From contig JAEWGT010000005.1 of the NCBI GenBank assembly GCA_023388175.1, positions 124,001-188,000 of the forward strand: a stretch of DNA of 64,000 nt, read 5' to 3'. The notes below the pieces were generated by a model, which was not told the origin of the DNA, searched no databases, and saw only the letters and a list, made by a program, of their open reading frames with translations. Below are positions 16,303 through 25,297 of this stretch, piece by piece (position 1 is the first letter of the stretch; every line of letters starts with the position of its first letter). Both the position numbers and the translations under genes were made by a program. The DNA is from Pseudomonadota bacterium (GTDB lineage: Bacteria; Pseudomonadota; Alphaproteobacteria; Rhizobiales; Devosiaceae).

Positions 16303-19300
16303 ATGAACAAGCCAACGGGACCGCTCCGCGGGACCTTCCGCCGCATATCGTCGGGTGACAGGAACCTCCGCCTCAGGCGTGACGGACTGCTCGATTCCGG
16401 CGCCGACATCAGCACCTGGTTCGAGACCGTTGGCCCCGTCGCATTACGCAACGGCTGGCCCGTCTATCCGGAAGCCAAGTCCGGTACCCGCAAGCCCGCC
16501 ATCGTCCAGGGCAAGGCCCTCCGCCCGATCAAGGACTACAAGATGGACCGCCAGCTCCCGTCCACCGATGTGGTCGACGGATGGGCGAAATACGCGTTCG
16601 AGCAGAACACGGCCATTCTAACAGGCGACGCAGCGGACATCGTAGTCGTCGACGCCGACATCTTCGACCCTGTCGTCTCCGCCGCCGTCGAGGCGATCGC
16701 CGACGAGGTCCTCGGGCGCACGGTGTTCAAACGCGTTGCCAACGCCCCCAAGTTCGCCATGGTCTACCGCCGTCCGCGCGGGCGCCTGCAGCTCGCCAAG
16801 AAGATCTTCGAACTCGACGCCCGGTTCGATGGCAAGAAGCAGATGCTCGAGATCAAGGATGGCCAGGCCCTCACGGTGTTCGGCCACCACGCCGACAGCG
16901 GTCGACCGATCCTGTGGGTCCGGGAAGGGTCCCCCATCACCCACCGCCCAGATGTGGCTCCGCTCGTCACGGAGGAAATGGTGAAGCGCTTCCTGCAGCG
17001 CGTCGACGAGTCCTTCCCGCTTCTCAAGTTCAACCTCGATGGCGTTCCCGCAGGCGAAGTCGAATACGCCGATACCGACGTGGCCGATATCCGCGTCCCG
17101 AGGATAAACGAGGCTATCATTCCCGCCGCCGGCCTGAAGCTCACGGAAGGCCGAAAGGCGGAATTCCTCCTCCCGCGCGCGGGCGCCTGGGCCGTCGCCA
17201 ATGCCGGTGTCGTGGCGCCGCTCGCCGGCGGGGTCCGCCAGGTCAGCGACGCCGGCGTGAAGGCCATCGCCAAGGCCATGGCCGACGAGGCCCGTCTCTA
17301 TGTCGCGCTCGGGTGCCAGCGCGACGACGACCTGACCGAGCGCACACTGGTAACGGTGATAACGGCCATGATCCGCTCCGCTGCCGAAAAGGTCGCCGGC
17401 GGCGTGTTCAAGCCGAAGGGTACGATCCGCGCCCGCACGGTAGCGGCACCCGTCGCCGCGCCTACGGTGAAGGTCGGCGTCGACCAATACGACGACGAGT
17501 TCTCCTGGCTCCCGCCGATCGACAAGCGCGCCGAGATCAAGGGTGTCACCCTGACCGGCGCCGACGCCGTGGAGGCCAAAGCCCGCGCCCTGATTGCGAA
17601 CCGCGGTGAGATCATGCAGTCGGCGTCACGGGCCGTCCGCCGGGCCATAGACAAGTGGCTGATGCAGGTGGCGCTCTGGGATCCGGAAGGGCACACGCCC
17701 CCTCCCACCCTCTTGCTGAAGGCTCCCACCGGCGCCGGCAAAACCACGGCGCTGATCGAGGGCATCGCTCGCTTCAAGACCGCGCATCCGGACCTGCAAC
17801 TCGGTCCTATCCTGATGCTCCTCCCCGGATATTCCAACATCCACGAAGTCGCCGCCCGCGAGGACCTGGGTGTGTGGACACAGGAGACCGAGCATCGCGC
17901 CGCCAAGATCGTCAAGGAAGCCGGCGGCCATGGCCTGCGCCTGATGGTGTTCAAGGGCAAGCTGGCAGCCGGGTGCCAGGAGCACGAGAAGGTCACGGAA
18001 CTCCAGCGCCGCGGCATCTCGTCAGGCAACCTGTGCTACCGCAAGGACACGGTCGTCGGCGAGGACGAGCACGGCCATCCCGAGAAGACGGTCCGCGAGA
18101 GCTGGTGCCGGTACCATCCCGAGAACCCGGCGCGCGATCCAGGCGACCGCCCGTGCGAGAACATCCTGCAGCGGCTCCAGGTCGCCCATTCAGACCTGGT
18201 GCTCGCACCGCACGCATTCATCCACGTCAACGTCCCGAAAGTCCTCAAGGCATGCAAGGCGGTTGTGATCGACGAGCGTATCTGGGACAAGACCATCGGG
18301 ACCGCGACTATACCGCTCGACACCTTCACCCGCGTCCGCGGCGCCCCGCCGCCCACCAAGAAGCAGTGGATGGAGAATCCGAACGTCGACATGTCCTACA
18401 TGCTGGCCTCGCGTGACGACGCCACCAAGTGCCTGATGGCAGCGTTGCGGGAAAACCGGAACCCAGCTGAGGCCCTGCTGGACATGCGCGTGGATTTCGG
18501 CAACGGCCACGGCAAGACCGGTATGGAACTCGTCGACGACGCTTTGGCCGTCACCGGTCGCGGTCAGCGCGAGGTCCTCGAGATCGAGCCCGGCATGGAT
18601 ATCTCCACGATCCGCGAGATCACGTCACGCGCCCAGGGTAAGCACATCCTCGAGGAACACCGTGCTTGGACGATCCTGAAGGAAGCCATGGAGACCCTGC
18701 AGTCCGACCGGATCGCCGGCAGGAACACCAACCGCGATACCCGCCTGCAGTATCTCACCGACACCGCTTTCAACCTGCCGACCGAGGAACTCGGGATCAG
18801 CTGGCGCCGCAAGCGCAATTTCGAGACGCACCCGACACTGTTCCTCGACGCATCCGGATCGAAGAAGATCCTGGAGAAGCTCTGGGGCCGCGAGATCGAG
18901 ATGGAGGTCGTCGAGGCTTCGGAACACCGCCGGGTCCTGCTTGTACCCGACGCCTCCTATTCCAAGACCGGTCTGATCCCGAACAGCGACGACCGAGCCG
19001 ACACCCTGCGCGGGAAGGCGTACCGCATGACCCTGCTGCGCGACGCCCTCTACACCACCAGCGCCATGTACGGGTTCGGCGGCGTGATCGCCGGTGCCGC
19101 GCTCGGCGTCCGTCGTGTCCTGGACGATCTCGGATGGGGCGCACCCGAGAACCTGCACTTCGTCCACTACGGCGCCCTCCGCGGCCTGGACTTCGCCAAG
19201 GACCACTCCGCCGCCATCTCCATCGGGTCCATCGCCCCCTCGTGGCGGGATATCGACCGGTATGTCGGCGCCCTAACCTACGACGACGCGAGCCCGGAAG

Positions 19301-20457
19301 CCCCTATCGACTATCTCGGCTCCGGTCTCGACGGCGAAGGCAAGGACCTGGTGCAGCCGACCGTGGAAGCCCGCTATCCCACCCGCGACGGCGGCTATGT
19401 CGTGATCGAAGGCGTGGCGGATTTCGAGACCCCGTGGGCCGGCGAGGTCTACCACCAGATCCGGGAGGAGGAAATCAACCAGTTCGGCGGACGCCTCCGT
19501 GCCGTCTACCGCGAGGGCCGGGCACCGGTGTGGATAGTGCTAGGCAAAGTCCTGCCGGCGGGATGCATCGTCGACGAGGTGATATCCCTGGCCGACCTAG
19601 CGCGCCCCCTGGGTCGCAGCACGCGGTCATTGGAAGCAGTCCGCCAGTCCGGCGGTCTCGTCGCCCGGGGAGCCACGTGGACGCCCTCCGTGGACGTGTG
19701 CAGCGTCGTCGCCGTCGACAAGCTCGTGGAATCGTTCGGATCCAATCCGCGACTGGCGGAAGGATTCCACGAGGTATCCTACCGCCTCTCTGACGAACGC
19801 GAGGAACGTCGGGCCTGGGTCAACGCGGCGACTGGATCGGATCCGGTCGAGACGGTCGCCGCCCGCGTAGGCGACCTGCATGAACCGGCACGTCTCGTCA
19901 GGGAAGCCCGCGTCGTCCCGTTCGGTAAGCCGGCGGTCGACCCCGACCGTATCGTCTACGGTATCCGTGAGCAGGCGATCATCGCCGCCAGGGAGGCCGC
20001 GCTGGAGCAGGAAACCGAGGAAGGCGCGGAACCGGTGTTCGTGCCTGCCATACCTGCCGGCGACAGGACCGAGCGCTGGGCCGCGGAACTAGAGGCCAAG
20101 ATGCTGGCCGCCGTCCGTATCGACCACGGCACCTTACACTTCGACGACAAGCGCCTGGGCGTGAAGATGGGCAGCGTGACCGTCGATATCGACACATTCC
20201 TGATGGCCGAACAGATCGTGGAAGCCCGGAAGGCAATCGCCGCCAAGCTGCCGGAAGCCAAGCCCGAGGCGGTTCCGGAACCGGCGCCGGCACCCGTACC
20301 GGTAGCTATCTCGTGGTCGTCGGATCCGTTCGAGACGTGGGAAGCCGAGCCGGCCAACAGCCAGGAGCCGGTGGCGGACAACGTCATAGCGCTACCGCCA
20401 CCGAGACCCAGACCGGCAATGGGTTTTGGGACTATGCGGCGTTCATTATCTGGATAA
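16303..20457 (+). CDS. Prim-Pol fused to XPD/DinG-like SF2 helicase
   Basis: 1384 residues, the element's likely replication protein. Residues ~40-260 resemble a bifunctional primase/polymerase (AEP) domain, with VVVDADIFD near 113 as the metal-binding DxD and a GHHADSGRPI-type segment. Residues ~460-1100 form a helicase: Walker A APTGAGKT near 474; four cysteines at 558, 578, 602 and 618 before LAPHAFI and VVIDER (DExx, near 655); motif VI-like QFGGRLR near 1060. Four cysteines between Walker A and the DE box are the hallmark of Fe-S XPD/DinG helicases. The C-terminal ~280 residues are unassigned. It overlaps the convergent 20432 gene by 26 nt. Confidence 0.8.
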   Translation: MNKPTGPLRGTFRRISSGDRNLRLRRDGLLDSGADISTWFETVGPVALRNGWPVYPEAKSGTRKPAIVQGKALRPIKDYKMDRQLPSTDVVDGWAKYAFEQNTAILTGDAADIVVVDADIFDPVVSAAVEAIADEVLGRTVFKRVANAPKFAMVYRRPRGRLQLAKKIFELDARFDGKKQMLEIKDGQALTVFGHHADSGRPILWVREGSPITHRPDVAPLVTEEMVKRFLQRVDESFPLLKFNLDGVPAGEVEYADTDVADIRVPRINEAIIPAAGLKLTEGRKAEFLLPRAGAWAVANAGVVAPLAGGVRQVSDAGVKAIAKAMADEARLYVALGCQRDDDLTERTLVTVITAMIRSAAEKVAGGVFKPKGTIRARTVAAPVAAPTVKVGVDQYDDEFSWLPPIDKRAEIKGVTLTGADAVEAKARALIANRGEIMQSASRAVRRAIDKWLMQVALWDPEGHTPPPTLLLKAPTGAGKTTALIEGIARFKTAHPDLQLGPILMLLPGYSNIHEVAAREDLGVWTQETEHRAAKIVKEAGGHGLRLMVFKGKLAAGCQEHEKVTELQRRGISSGNLCYRKDTVVGEDEHGHPEKTVRESWCRYHPENPARDPGDRPCENILQRLQVAHSDLVLAPHAFIHVNVPKVLKACKAVVIDERIWDKTIGTATIPLDTFTRVRGAPPPTKKQWMENPNVDMSYMLASRDDATKCLMAALRENRNPAEALLDMRVDFGNGHGKTGMELVDDALAVTGRGQREVLEIEPGMDISTIREITSRAQGKHILEEHRAWTILKEAMETLQSDRIAGRNTNRDTRLQYLTDTAFNLPTEELGISWRRKRNFETHPTLFLDASGSKKILEKLWGREIEMEVVEASEHRRVLLVPDASYSKTGLIPNSDDRADTLRGKAYRMTLLRDALYTTSAMYGFGGVIAGAALGVRRVLDDLGWGAPENLHFVHYGALRGLDFAKDHSAAISIGSIAPSWRDIDRYVGALTYDDASPEAPIDYLGSGLDGEGKDLVQPTVEARYPTRDGGYVVIEGVADFETPWAGEVYHQIREEEINQFGGRLRAVYREGRAPVWIVLGKVLPAGCIVDEVISLADLARPLGRSTRSLEAVRQSGGLVARGATWTPSVDVCSVVAVDKLVESFGSNPRLAEGFHEVSYRLSDEREERRAWVNAATGSDPVETVAARVGDLHEPARLVREARVVPFGKPAVDPDRIVYGIREQAIIAAREAALEQETEEGAEPVFVPAIPAGDRTERWAAELEAKMLAAVRIDHGTLHFDDKRLGVKMGSVTVDIDTFLMAEQIVEARKAIAAKLPEAKPEAVPEPAPAPVPVAISWSSDPFETWEAEPANSQEPVADNVIALPPPRPRPAMGFGTMRRSLSG

Positions 20458-20761
20458 CCGCCGTGACGTCCGTGGCCGCGCCGGGATCGGACGACGACAC
20501 GTCGATCGTCAGCACGTCCATCGGCGCGACAGGCGAATCCACAGCGATGTAGCCGCCGAGTGTCGTCCCGCTGATGTTCACGCTACCGATCGAGGTACCG
20601 TTCTTGCGGAGGGTCACCGTCACGGTCTTACCCATTCCAGGAGCCGTCGTGAGTATGGCGCCGCAGGGATTGCCCACGTTGATCGTTCCCGCCGCTGGCA
20701 CAGGTACCTTCCCGACCAGGGTCGCCCCGCTCGGGATTGGCGTTCTTGTGCAGGCCGCCAT
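20432..20761 (-). CDS. Beta-rich phage-structural-like protein
   Basis: 109 residues, rich in Gly/Thr/Ser/Val, with LRKNGTSIGSVNISGTTLGG and a repeated-strand look typical of phage decoration or fibre domains. Its first 134 nt overlap the 3' end of the upstream ORF in another frame. It could therefore be the C-terminal domain of that protein reached by frameshift rather than a separate gene. Function is inferred from composition only. Confidence 0.5.
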   Translation of the reverse strand: MAACTRTPIPSGATLVGKVPVPAAGTINVGNPCGAILTTAPGMGKTVTVTLRKNGTSIGSVNISGTTLGGYIAVDSPVAPMDVLTIDVSSSDPGAATDVTAVIQIMNAA

Positions 20762-21224
20762 GGGCGTCCGGCCTGATGCCCTGCAGTTCCTCCAGGTTGG
20801 GCCAGTAGGGCACGCCCACGTAGTCGTTGGCCAGGCCCACGTCCCCCGGGAGTCGAACGGTCTGGCCCATCATGAACTTGAAATAGGCGGATTGCTTCTC
20901 CTGGACGTAGACGCCGGCGGATACGTCCCCCTTCTCCATGAAGTCGCTCTCGCTCTTCAGGCCCTTGCCGCGCATGCGGACCGATGACTTGCGCCCCAGG
21001 TCGGTCACGCGGGTGAACGGCGCCGGCCTGTCGACCACCTGGTCGATAGCCTGTCCGATGCCGATCTGCGCCTCGCGGGCGACCTTGTTGAGAGCGAACT
21101 GGAGGGCCCGGGGGAAGCGCTGGGCGCCGAGCTTGCGGAAGTCTTCCTCCCATACCTCTATCTGGCCGCGCGGGATCACCGCGTCCAGGGTCAATGCCAG
21201 CTTTGATTTCGCGTTGCTCGCCAT
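20628..21224 (-). CDS. Phage minor structural-like protein, possibly frameshifted at 3' end
   Basis: 198 residues as an open frame. RALQFALNKVAREAQIGIGQ, then DRPAPFTRVTDLGRKSSVRM and a YFKFMMGQTVRLPGD segment, follow a pattern I associate with phage head-tail or minor tail proteins ('A-L-N-x-x-A ... RPTPFT'). After about residue 150 the sequence looks like out-of-frame translation, while the overlapping 109-residue frame looks natural. A shift near 20740-20720 would fuse the two. Confidence 0.55.
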   Translation of the reverse strand: MASNAKSKLALTLDAVIPRGQIEVWEEDFRKLGAQRFPRALQFALNKVAREAQIGIGQAIDQVVDRPAPFTRVTDLGRKSSVRMRGKGLKSESDFMEKGDVSAGVYVQEKQSAYFKFMMGQTVRLPGDVGLANDYVGVPYWPNLEELQGIRPDAHGGLHKNANPERGDPGREGTCASGGNDQRGQSLRRHTHDGSWNG

Positions 21225-21410
21225 GCCGGAAGCAAGGCGCTTGCGAAATCTTGCGTCAACTCCCGTGCAAGCAAAAAAAATAGGCGACCGGGTTAGGGTC
21301 GCCTGGAGGTCGATTAGTCTTTGTGTGGATGCAATATAGGCGTTGCGCCAGCATACCGCAACAGCCGCTCCCCGGATCGTATCCGAGGATGTAACGGGGG
21401 TGTCAGCGGC

Positions 21411-21815
21411 TCACTGCAGGAATTCCTCTAGCGTGGCCTGGCGACGACGGATCCGTTCGGCGACCGGAATGCCGGCTTCCGGATGCAATGACGGGATCGA
21501 GTGGACGTGGCCGTGCTCGGGCCGTCTGCCGAGGCGACCCAGGACGGCGGCCTTGGAGGCTTCCGGATCGTAGCCCTCGCGGTCGACGAGAATGGTACGT
21601 GCCGTCTTGAGGATACGCGCCACGGGCACCACGGCACCTGCCAGCCCCCAGGACGGCAGCGGGGTGCGAGCCATCTCGAAGGCGATGGATTCGACGATGA
21701 CGCGGTCCACGACACCGGTGAGGGGACGACCGTCCGCACGCATGCGTTCCCGCCGGCGCGCCTGCCGTGCTCGGTCGTTGGCCTTCCCTGGATCGATAGT
21801 CGGTTTCCTGCTCAT
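21411..21815 (-). CDS. Hypothetical basic protein
   Basis: 134 residues from ATG 21815 (MSRKPTIDPG). The longer frame from 21842 adds nine unlikely residues. The N-third is strongly basic (ARQARRRERMRADGR), so nucleic-acid binding is possible; the C-terminus is helical (AERIRRRQATLEEFLQ). No family recognised. It may be a small-terminase-like or regulator protein, but nothing in the sequence decides this. Confidence 0.5.
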   Translation of the reverse strand: MSRKPTIDPGKANDRARQARRRERMRADGRPLTGVVDRVIVESIAFEMARTPLPSWGLAGAVVPVARILKTARTILVDREGYDPEASKAAVLGRLGRRPEHGHVHSIPSLHPEAGIPVAERIRRRQATLEEFLQ

Positions 21816-22278
21816 AAGGCCAGTATGGGGAGGACGAAGCAAGCCACAACCCCGGATGCAAGCCCGGATCGGATCACGCGTCTACAATGTCCGCCGGACA
21901 GGGTGTCGATCCCTATTGGACAACACGGACCACGGAGTAGCGCCGTTCGGCGCGTATAGCGGAGTGGTCCACTCTCCGAAAAGCGACGAATCGAGACTCG
22001 CGTAGATCGACACCCGATACAGACCACGGCCAACTCCCAGTCCCGTTATCCACCCCATCACAGGCGCGCCCGAACCGCCCGTCGACGACACCGCATGGCG
22101 CGCCTTTTCGACCCCCAGATAACAGGTACAAATATAGGTATACTATATATGGACTTTTGAAAAAGCAGGTTTTGAGGGTCAACCGTTCCGTAAGCCATTG
22201 TTTTTGCTGGATTTGACATGGACATACGTCCTGGCCTACTCTGCTTTTTCTGACAGCCCCCTTTTCGGGAGGTTTTGC
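21816..22278. other. 463-bp intergenic region with nested hairpins and AT-rich end
   Basis: Between divergent genes. It holds a nested inverted-repeat structure (21901-22015), a TTATCCACC at about 22046 that is one base from the DnaA-box consensus, and an AT-rich tract at 22125-22150 (tataggtatactatatat) with a good -10-like TATACT. The combination resembles an origin or copy-control region for the downstream possible Rep gene (inference). Confidence 0.5.
21901..22015 (+). repeat. Nested hairpin structure, candidate structured RNA
   Basis: The outer 11-bp perfect pairing joins GGGTGTCGATC (21901-21911) to GATCGACACCC (22005-22015). Inside, GGACCAC (21927-21933) pairs with GTGGTCC (21964-21970). 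The innermost stem-loop is GCGCC-GTTC-GGCGC (21940-21953). Three concentric stems in 115 bp are unlikely to arise by chance. It could be transcribed in either direction. Confidence 0.6.
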
Positions 22279-23148
22279 ATGCCCTCGAAGCCCCTTTTCC
22301 TGGTCCTCCCGGGAGCCATCGCCGGCACCTTCGCCATGCGTCCGCGCGTGAGCGGATCCACCGGCCTGACCGGTGCAGATATCGCCTTGTGGCTCGTCGT
22401 CATGGACCATCACTCCACCTTCGGCGCCGCGGAAATGATGGTCCTCGAGCAGGGTCTGATCACGGAGCGGTTCGGTCGGATCACGCGGCAGCGCATGCAT
22501 GAATCCATGCGGCGCCTGATGGACACGGAGGTATACCTCGCGGAGCTCGACCGCTGGGTGCCTGCCATCGTTGCCATGGAGGAATTCCCTATGCCCAGGA
22601 CGGATCCCCGCGTGCCCGTGGCGCCGGAATGGGGGTTCACCGTCGACCCCACCCTGTTACGTGCCTGGTACGACGGCGTCGAGGCCATCCCGATACGTGT
22701 CGCGTGCAGCCAGTTGCGAGAGTTGACCAGCCGCTATGCCGTCGCGGCGTGGCTCCGCCTCCTGGTCTGGTCCGGGAGGACTGGTGTGGTCCCGCACGAT
22801 CACTGGGCCCTGGCATTGCCCAAGACCGGCACAGGCCTGCGCGTTGACGTGCCGGTCGACGAGCTAGGGGAGTTCTTCGGGTACGACGTTCACCTCCCGG
22901 CTTCGAAGGTCGCGGCATTGTTCACCACCGGATCCGATAATCGTCCTGTCGTCATGCGCGAGCTCGTGCGGGTGGGTGTCGACTACGAGTGCGTACCCGT
23001 GACGAGCGCATGGCACAGGAAGCCGGTCGCCTACCGGATCCGCATGGGCAACCGCTCGGTCGCCCTGTCCGACATCACGGACGGTCGCTGGGCGGATGTT
23101 TCCCCCAGTCGCCCGAAACGTCGTCGCGTTGCCGCCGCCGTGAAATAA
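22279..23148 (+). CDS. Possible replication initiator (winged-helix-like)
   Basis: 289 residues from ATG 22279 with a GGGAGGT Shine-Dalgarno at 22267; the longer frame from 22198 is unlikely. Segments LTSRYAVAAWLRLLVWSGR and DELGEFFGYDVHLPASKVAA look like winged-helix elements of plasmid RepA/Rep_3 initiators ('tSRYA..lw.lL'). A basic tail (SRPKRRRVAAAVK) follows. The position just after a structured, AT-rich intergenic region supports a replication role. The similarity is weak, so this is tentative. Confidence 0.45.
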   Translation: MPSKPLFLVLPGAIAGTFAMRPRVSGSTGLTGADIALWLVVMDHHSTFGAAEMMVLEQGLITERFGRITRQRMHESMRRLMDTEVYLAELDRWVPAIVAMEEFPMPRTDPRVPVAPEWGFTVDPTLLRAWYDGVEAIPIRVACSQLRELTSRYAVAAWLRLLVWSGRTGVVPHDHWALALPKTGTGLRVDVPVDELGEFFGYDVHLPASKVAALFTTGSDNRPVVMRELVRVGVDYECVPVTSAWHRKPVAYRIRMGNRSVALSDITDGRWADVSPSRPKRRRVAAAVK

Positions 23149-23242
23149 TCCCGTTCGGGAAGGTCGATAAAATTGCCGTCGACGCGATCGCCTGATCTCA
23201 AGATTGCCGTGCTAGCCATCGTATACCACCCAGGAGAGCGAC

Positions 23243-23449
23243 ATGATCAGTGACGAGACCTTCGTAGCCATCCGGGAATGGGACCGCACGCTGGACCGCG
23301 TGGTGGCTGACGCCGATGCCATTATCGACCGCAAGAATGCCCAGCTTGACCGTCTGGCCGCCCAGCTTGCCGCCGCACAGCGCGAACTCCAGGTGGAACG
23401 CGGCAAGCGCAAGATGGCTGAGCTGAAGCTGATGCGGCGCGGTCACTGA
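23243..23449 (+). CDS. Small coiled-coil protein
   Basis: 68 residues with an AGGAGAG Shine-Dalgarno. After DRVVADADAI a continuous heptad-like helix (KNAQLDRLAAQLAAAQRELQ, then VERGKRKMAELKL) predicts a coiled coil. No recognised family; such proteins in phage-like regions are often scaffolds or spanin-like, without proof here. Confidence 0.6.
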   Translation: MISDETFVAIREWDRTLDRVVADADAIIDRKNAQLDRLAAQLAAAQRELQVERGKRKMAELKLMRRGH

Positions 23450-23463
23450 ATTCGGTTAACCGA

Positions 23464-23545
23464 CCTGCACTTTTTCTAGTGCAGGGGTATTGCGCCTTTC
23501 GACAAGCCGCACTACTTTGAGTGCATGCTTCTGGGATCGTCCCAG
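23464..23545 (+). promoter_or_regulatory. Leader with two hairpins
   Basis: CCTGCAC-N8-GTGCAGG (23464-23485, 7-bp perfect stem) and CTGGGA-TCG-TCCCAG (23531-23545, 6-bp stem, triloop) lie in the 121-bp gap before the 23571 gene. The second ends 25 nt before the start codon, ahead of the GGAAAGGA Shine-Dalgarno, so translational control is possible. Confidence 0.4.
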
Positions 23546-23570
23546 GGCAACGTCTGGAAAGGACGAACAC

Positions 23571-24215
23571 ATGCACACCACCGCCACGGCTATCACACGC
23601 TTTTTCATTGCCATCGACGCCGACATGACCATCCATTCCGCCATTGCGGAAATCGATGACGGCAGCTTGAGGAAAGGGGCCGACTTGACGAGGGGAAGGG
23701 GTGAAGTCAATGCTATCGTCGCCGCCCTGGCGAATGCCGGCATCAAGTGCAACCATCGTGACCTCAACAAGATCGCCGCCCCTGAATACGCCAGCGCCTT
23801 CCATCAGGAATATCTGTTCGAGGGGGCCGAGTGCACCAAGCGCCTGTACGATCACGTGCAGATCAACGGCGGCAATGGCGTCGAAGTCGTGAAGACCGGC
23901 GATCTCTATGACATCGTCGCAGAGGACGTAAGCCTCGTCGCCGCTATCGAAGACGCTCCGAACCTGGTCGCCCTGCAGGCCGCGCTGCGTGCCGTGGACG
24001 ACTACTGCTACGAGCACGGCCTCGAGCCCGACGATCTTTACAGGATATCGGACATCCCCAACTTCGGCGGGGACGACCCCCAGGAGGGTGGTGCCTATTC
24101 CTGGGACAAGGACTCGATGCTCGTGATCTGGGACGGCTGGAGCATCCTCCCCCGCCCCGGGCAGGACGGCAGCGTCCAGCGGGTCGTGCTCCACGACCCT
24201 CACGCCGGATTGTAA
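23571..24215 (+). CDS. Hypothetical protein
   Basis: 214 residues from ATG 23571 with GGAAAGGACG upstream; the longer frame from 23490 runs through the leader hairpins. It is acidic overall, with segments FFIAIDADMTIHSAIAEIDD and SWDKDSMLVIWDGWSILPRP. No recognised domain. It is the first of four tightly packed genes ending at 25242. Confidence 0.6.
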   Translation: MHTTATAITRFFIAIDADMTIHSAIAEIDDGSLRKGADLTRGRGEVNAIVAALANAGIKCNHRDLNKIAAPEYASAFHQEYLFEGAECTKRLYDHVQINGGNGVEVVKTGDLYDIVAEDVSLVAAIEDAPNLVALQAALRAVDDYCYEHGLEPDDLYRISDIPNFGGDDPQEGGAYSWDKDSMLVIWDGWSILPRPGQDGSVQRVVLHDPHAGL

Positions 24216-24227
24216 GAGGTGATGACG

Positions 24228-24719
24228 ATGACCAATCTCATCACTCCCGCCGAATCCACTGTCCTGCTGTCGCTCATGTACAACGTCTACGGCGGGCCCG
24301 ACGTCTGCATCCCCAAATGGGCGCATAACGAATCCCGGAAGCCCCACCGCTTCACCGGACGCAAAGCCGCCGGCGTCATCCGCTCTCTCGTCCGCAAGGG
24401 CCTTGTCGAGCGCGATGACGAGTGCATCTGGCTGTCGAATGCCGGTGTCGACGCCGCCGCCAAGGTAGCGCTGCAGGAACACTCCCCCGATTTGCGCGAT
24501 CTCGCGAAGCGCGTCTTCGAAATCGTCCGCGACAAGGTCCATGAGCCTGACGCTTGGATCCGTGCATACGGACGCGAAGCTGCCACCCGCTCGGTCGACG
24601 AGTTCATCGACGGCGACATCTATATGTTTCCCGAACTGCTGTTCATCGTCGAGGCACGGATCAAGGCCTGGATGCACGTCAAGTCGGACGCCATGTTCGC
24701 GGCGCGGGAGGTGGCATGA
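24228..24719 (+). CDS. Hypothetical winged-helix-like protein
   Basis: About 163 residues. GTG 24219, ATG 24222 and ATG 24228 are possible starts; AGAGG at 24215-24219 best fits 24228. The N-half (TPAESTVLLSLMYNVYGG, then GRKAAGVIRSLVRKGLVERD and a following beta turn) resembles a MarR/winged-helix reader. The C-half is helical and unrecognised. Its stop overlaps the next start (TGATG). Confidence 0.55.
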   Translation: MTNLITPAESTVLLSLMYNVYGGPDVCIPKWAHNESRKPHRFTGRKAAGVIRSLVRKGLVERDDECIWLSNAGVDAAAKVALQEHSPDLRDLAKRVFEIVRDKVHEPDAWIRAYGREAATRSVDEFIDGDIYMFPELLFIVEARIKAWMHVKSDAMFAAREVA

Positions 24720-24916
24720 TGGCCAAGTACCACGTCACCTGGTCGCCGGCACCGGGCCGTCTCGCGGCCCTTGCATTTCCTACGGAGGCGGCTCGTGCCG
24801 CCTTCATCGCCGCCAATCCTGGGAAGGCGACGATCCTGCACGCCCGGAAGGCGCCGAAGAAATCGGTCACCGGCGTCCGCACGCCGAAGCAAGTGGGAGC
24901 CAGGACATGGCTGTAG
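24719..24916 (+). CDS. Small hypothetical protein
   Basis: 65 residues starting in a TGATG overlap; contains FPTEAARAAFIAANPGKATI. No known family. It ends 10 nt inside the next gene. Confidence 0.5.
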   Translation: MAKYHVTWSPAPGRLAALAFPTEAARAAFIAANPGKATILHARKAPKKSVTGVRTPKQVGARTWL

Positions 24917-25242
24917 ACGACGAGAAAAAGGCGCTCCAGGAGGAGCGCCGCAAGCGTCTTAAATCCATCGGCACGGCGATCCACGGGCCGCGCTATACGA
25001 AGGATTTGGCAGAGGCCATGGGCGCGTCGCAGGAGATCGTCAGCCAAGCCGGGAGCGGCACCAGGAACGTCTCCGATCAGTTTGAGGAAAGCCTTCTGCG
25101 TTATGCGCAGCATGCCTTGCCGGCGAAAATGGCGGAGCTGCAGAAACTGGCGGACGAGCTCGGGATCATAATCCCGCCTCGGGAGAAGCCCCCTGATCCC
25201 GAACCCGATCCCGACGACGATGGCCCCGCGCCGTCCATCTAA
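24907..25242 (+). CDS. Hypothetical HTH-like protein with acidic proline tail
   Basis: 111 residues. TKDLAEAMGASQEIVSQAGS looks like a helix-turn-helix. It is followed by a helix (FEESLLRYAQHALPAKMAEL) and an intrinsically disordered tail rich in Pro and Asp. A Cro/XRE-type regulator is plausible. It closes the operon before a strong terminator. Confidence 0.55.
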   Translation: MAVDDEKKALQEERRKRLKSIGTAIHGPRYTKDLAEAMGASQEIVSQAGSGTRNVSDQFEESLLRYAQHALPAKMAELQKLADELGIIIPPREKPPDPEPDPDDDGPAPSI

Positions 25243-25246
25243 AGCA

Positions 25247-25278
25247 AAGGGCCCGCCGATCACCACCGGCGGGCCCTT
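25247..25278. terminator. Intrinsic terminator between convergent genes
   Basis: A 12-bp perfect stem (AAGGGCCCGCCG and complement) with an 8-nt loop. A short T/C-rich tail on the plus strand and A-rich flank on the other side let it serve both the 24907 gene and the leftward 25298 gene. Confidence 0.85.
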
Positions 25279-25297
25279 CTCCATTCCGGCGGCGAAC

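Noticed and set aside
6574..23162. Short similar hairpins AATCCCGCTCGGGAAG (6574) and AATCCCGTTCGGGAAG (23147)
   Set aside because: 15 of 16 bases agree, but the stem is only 5 bp and the contexts differ; chance similarity is likely in this base composition.
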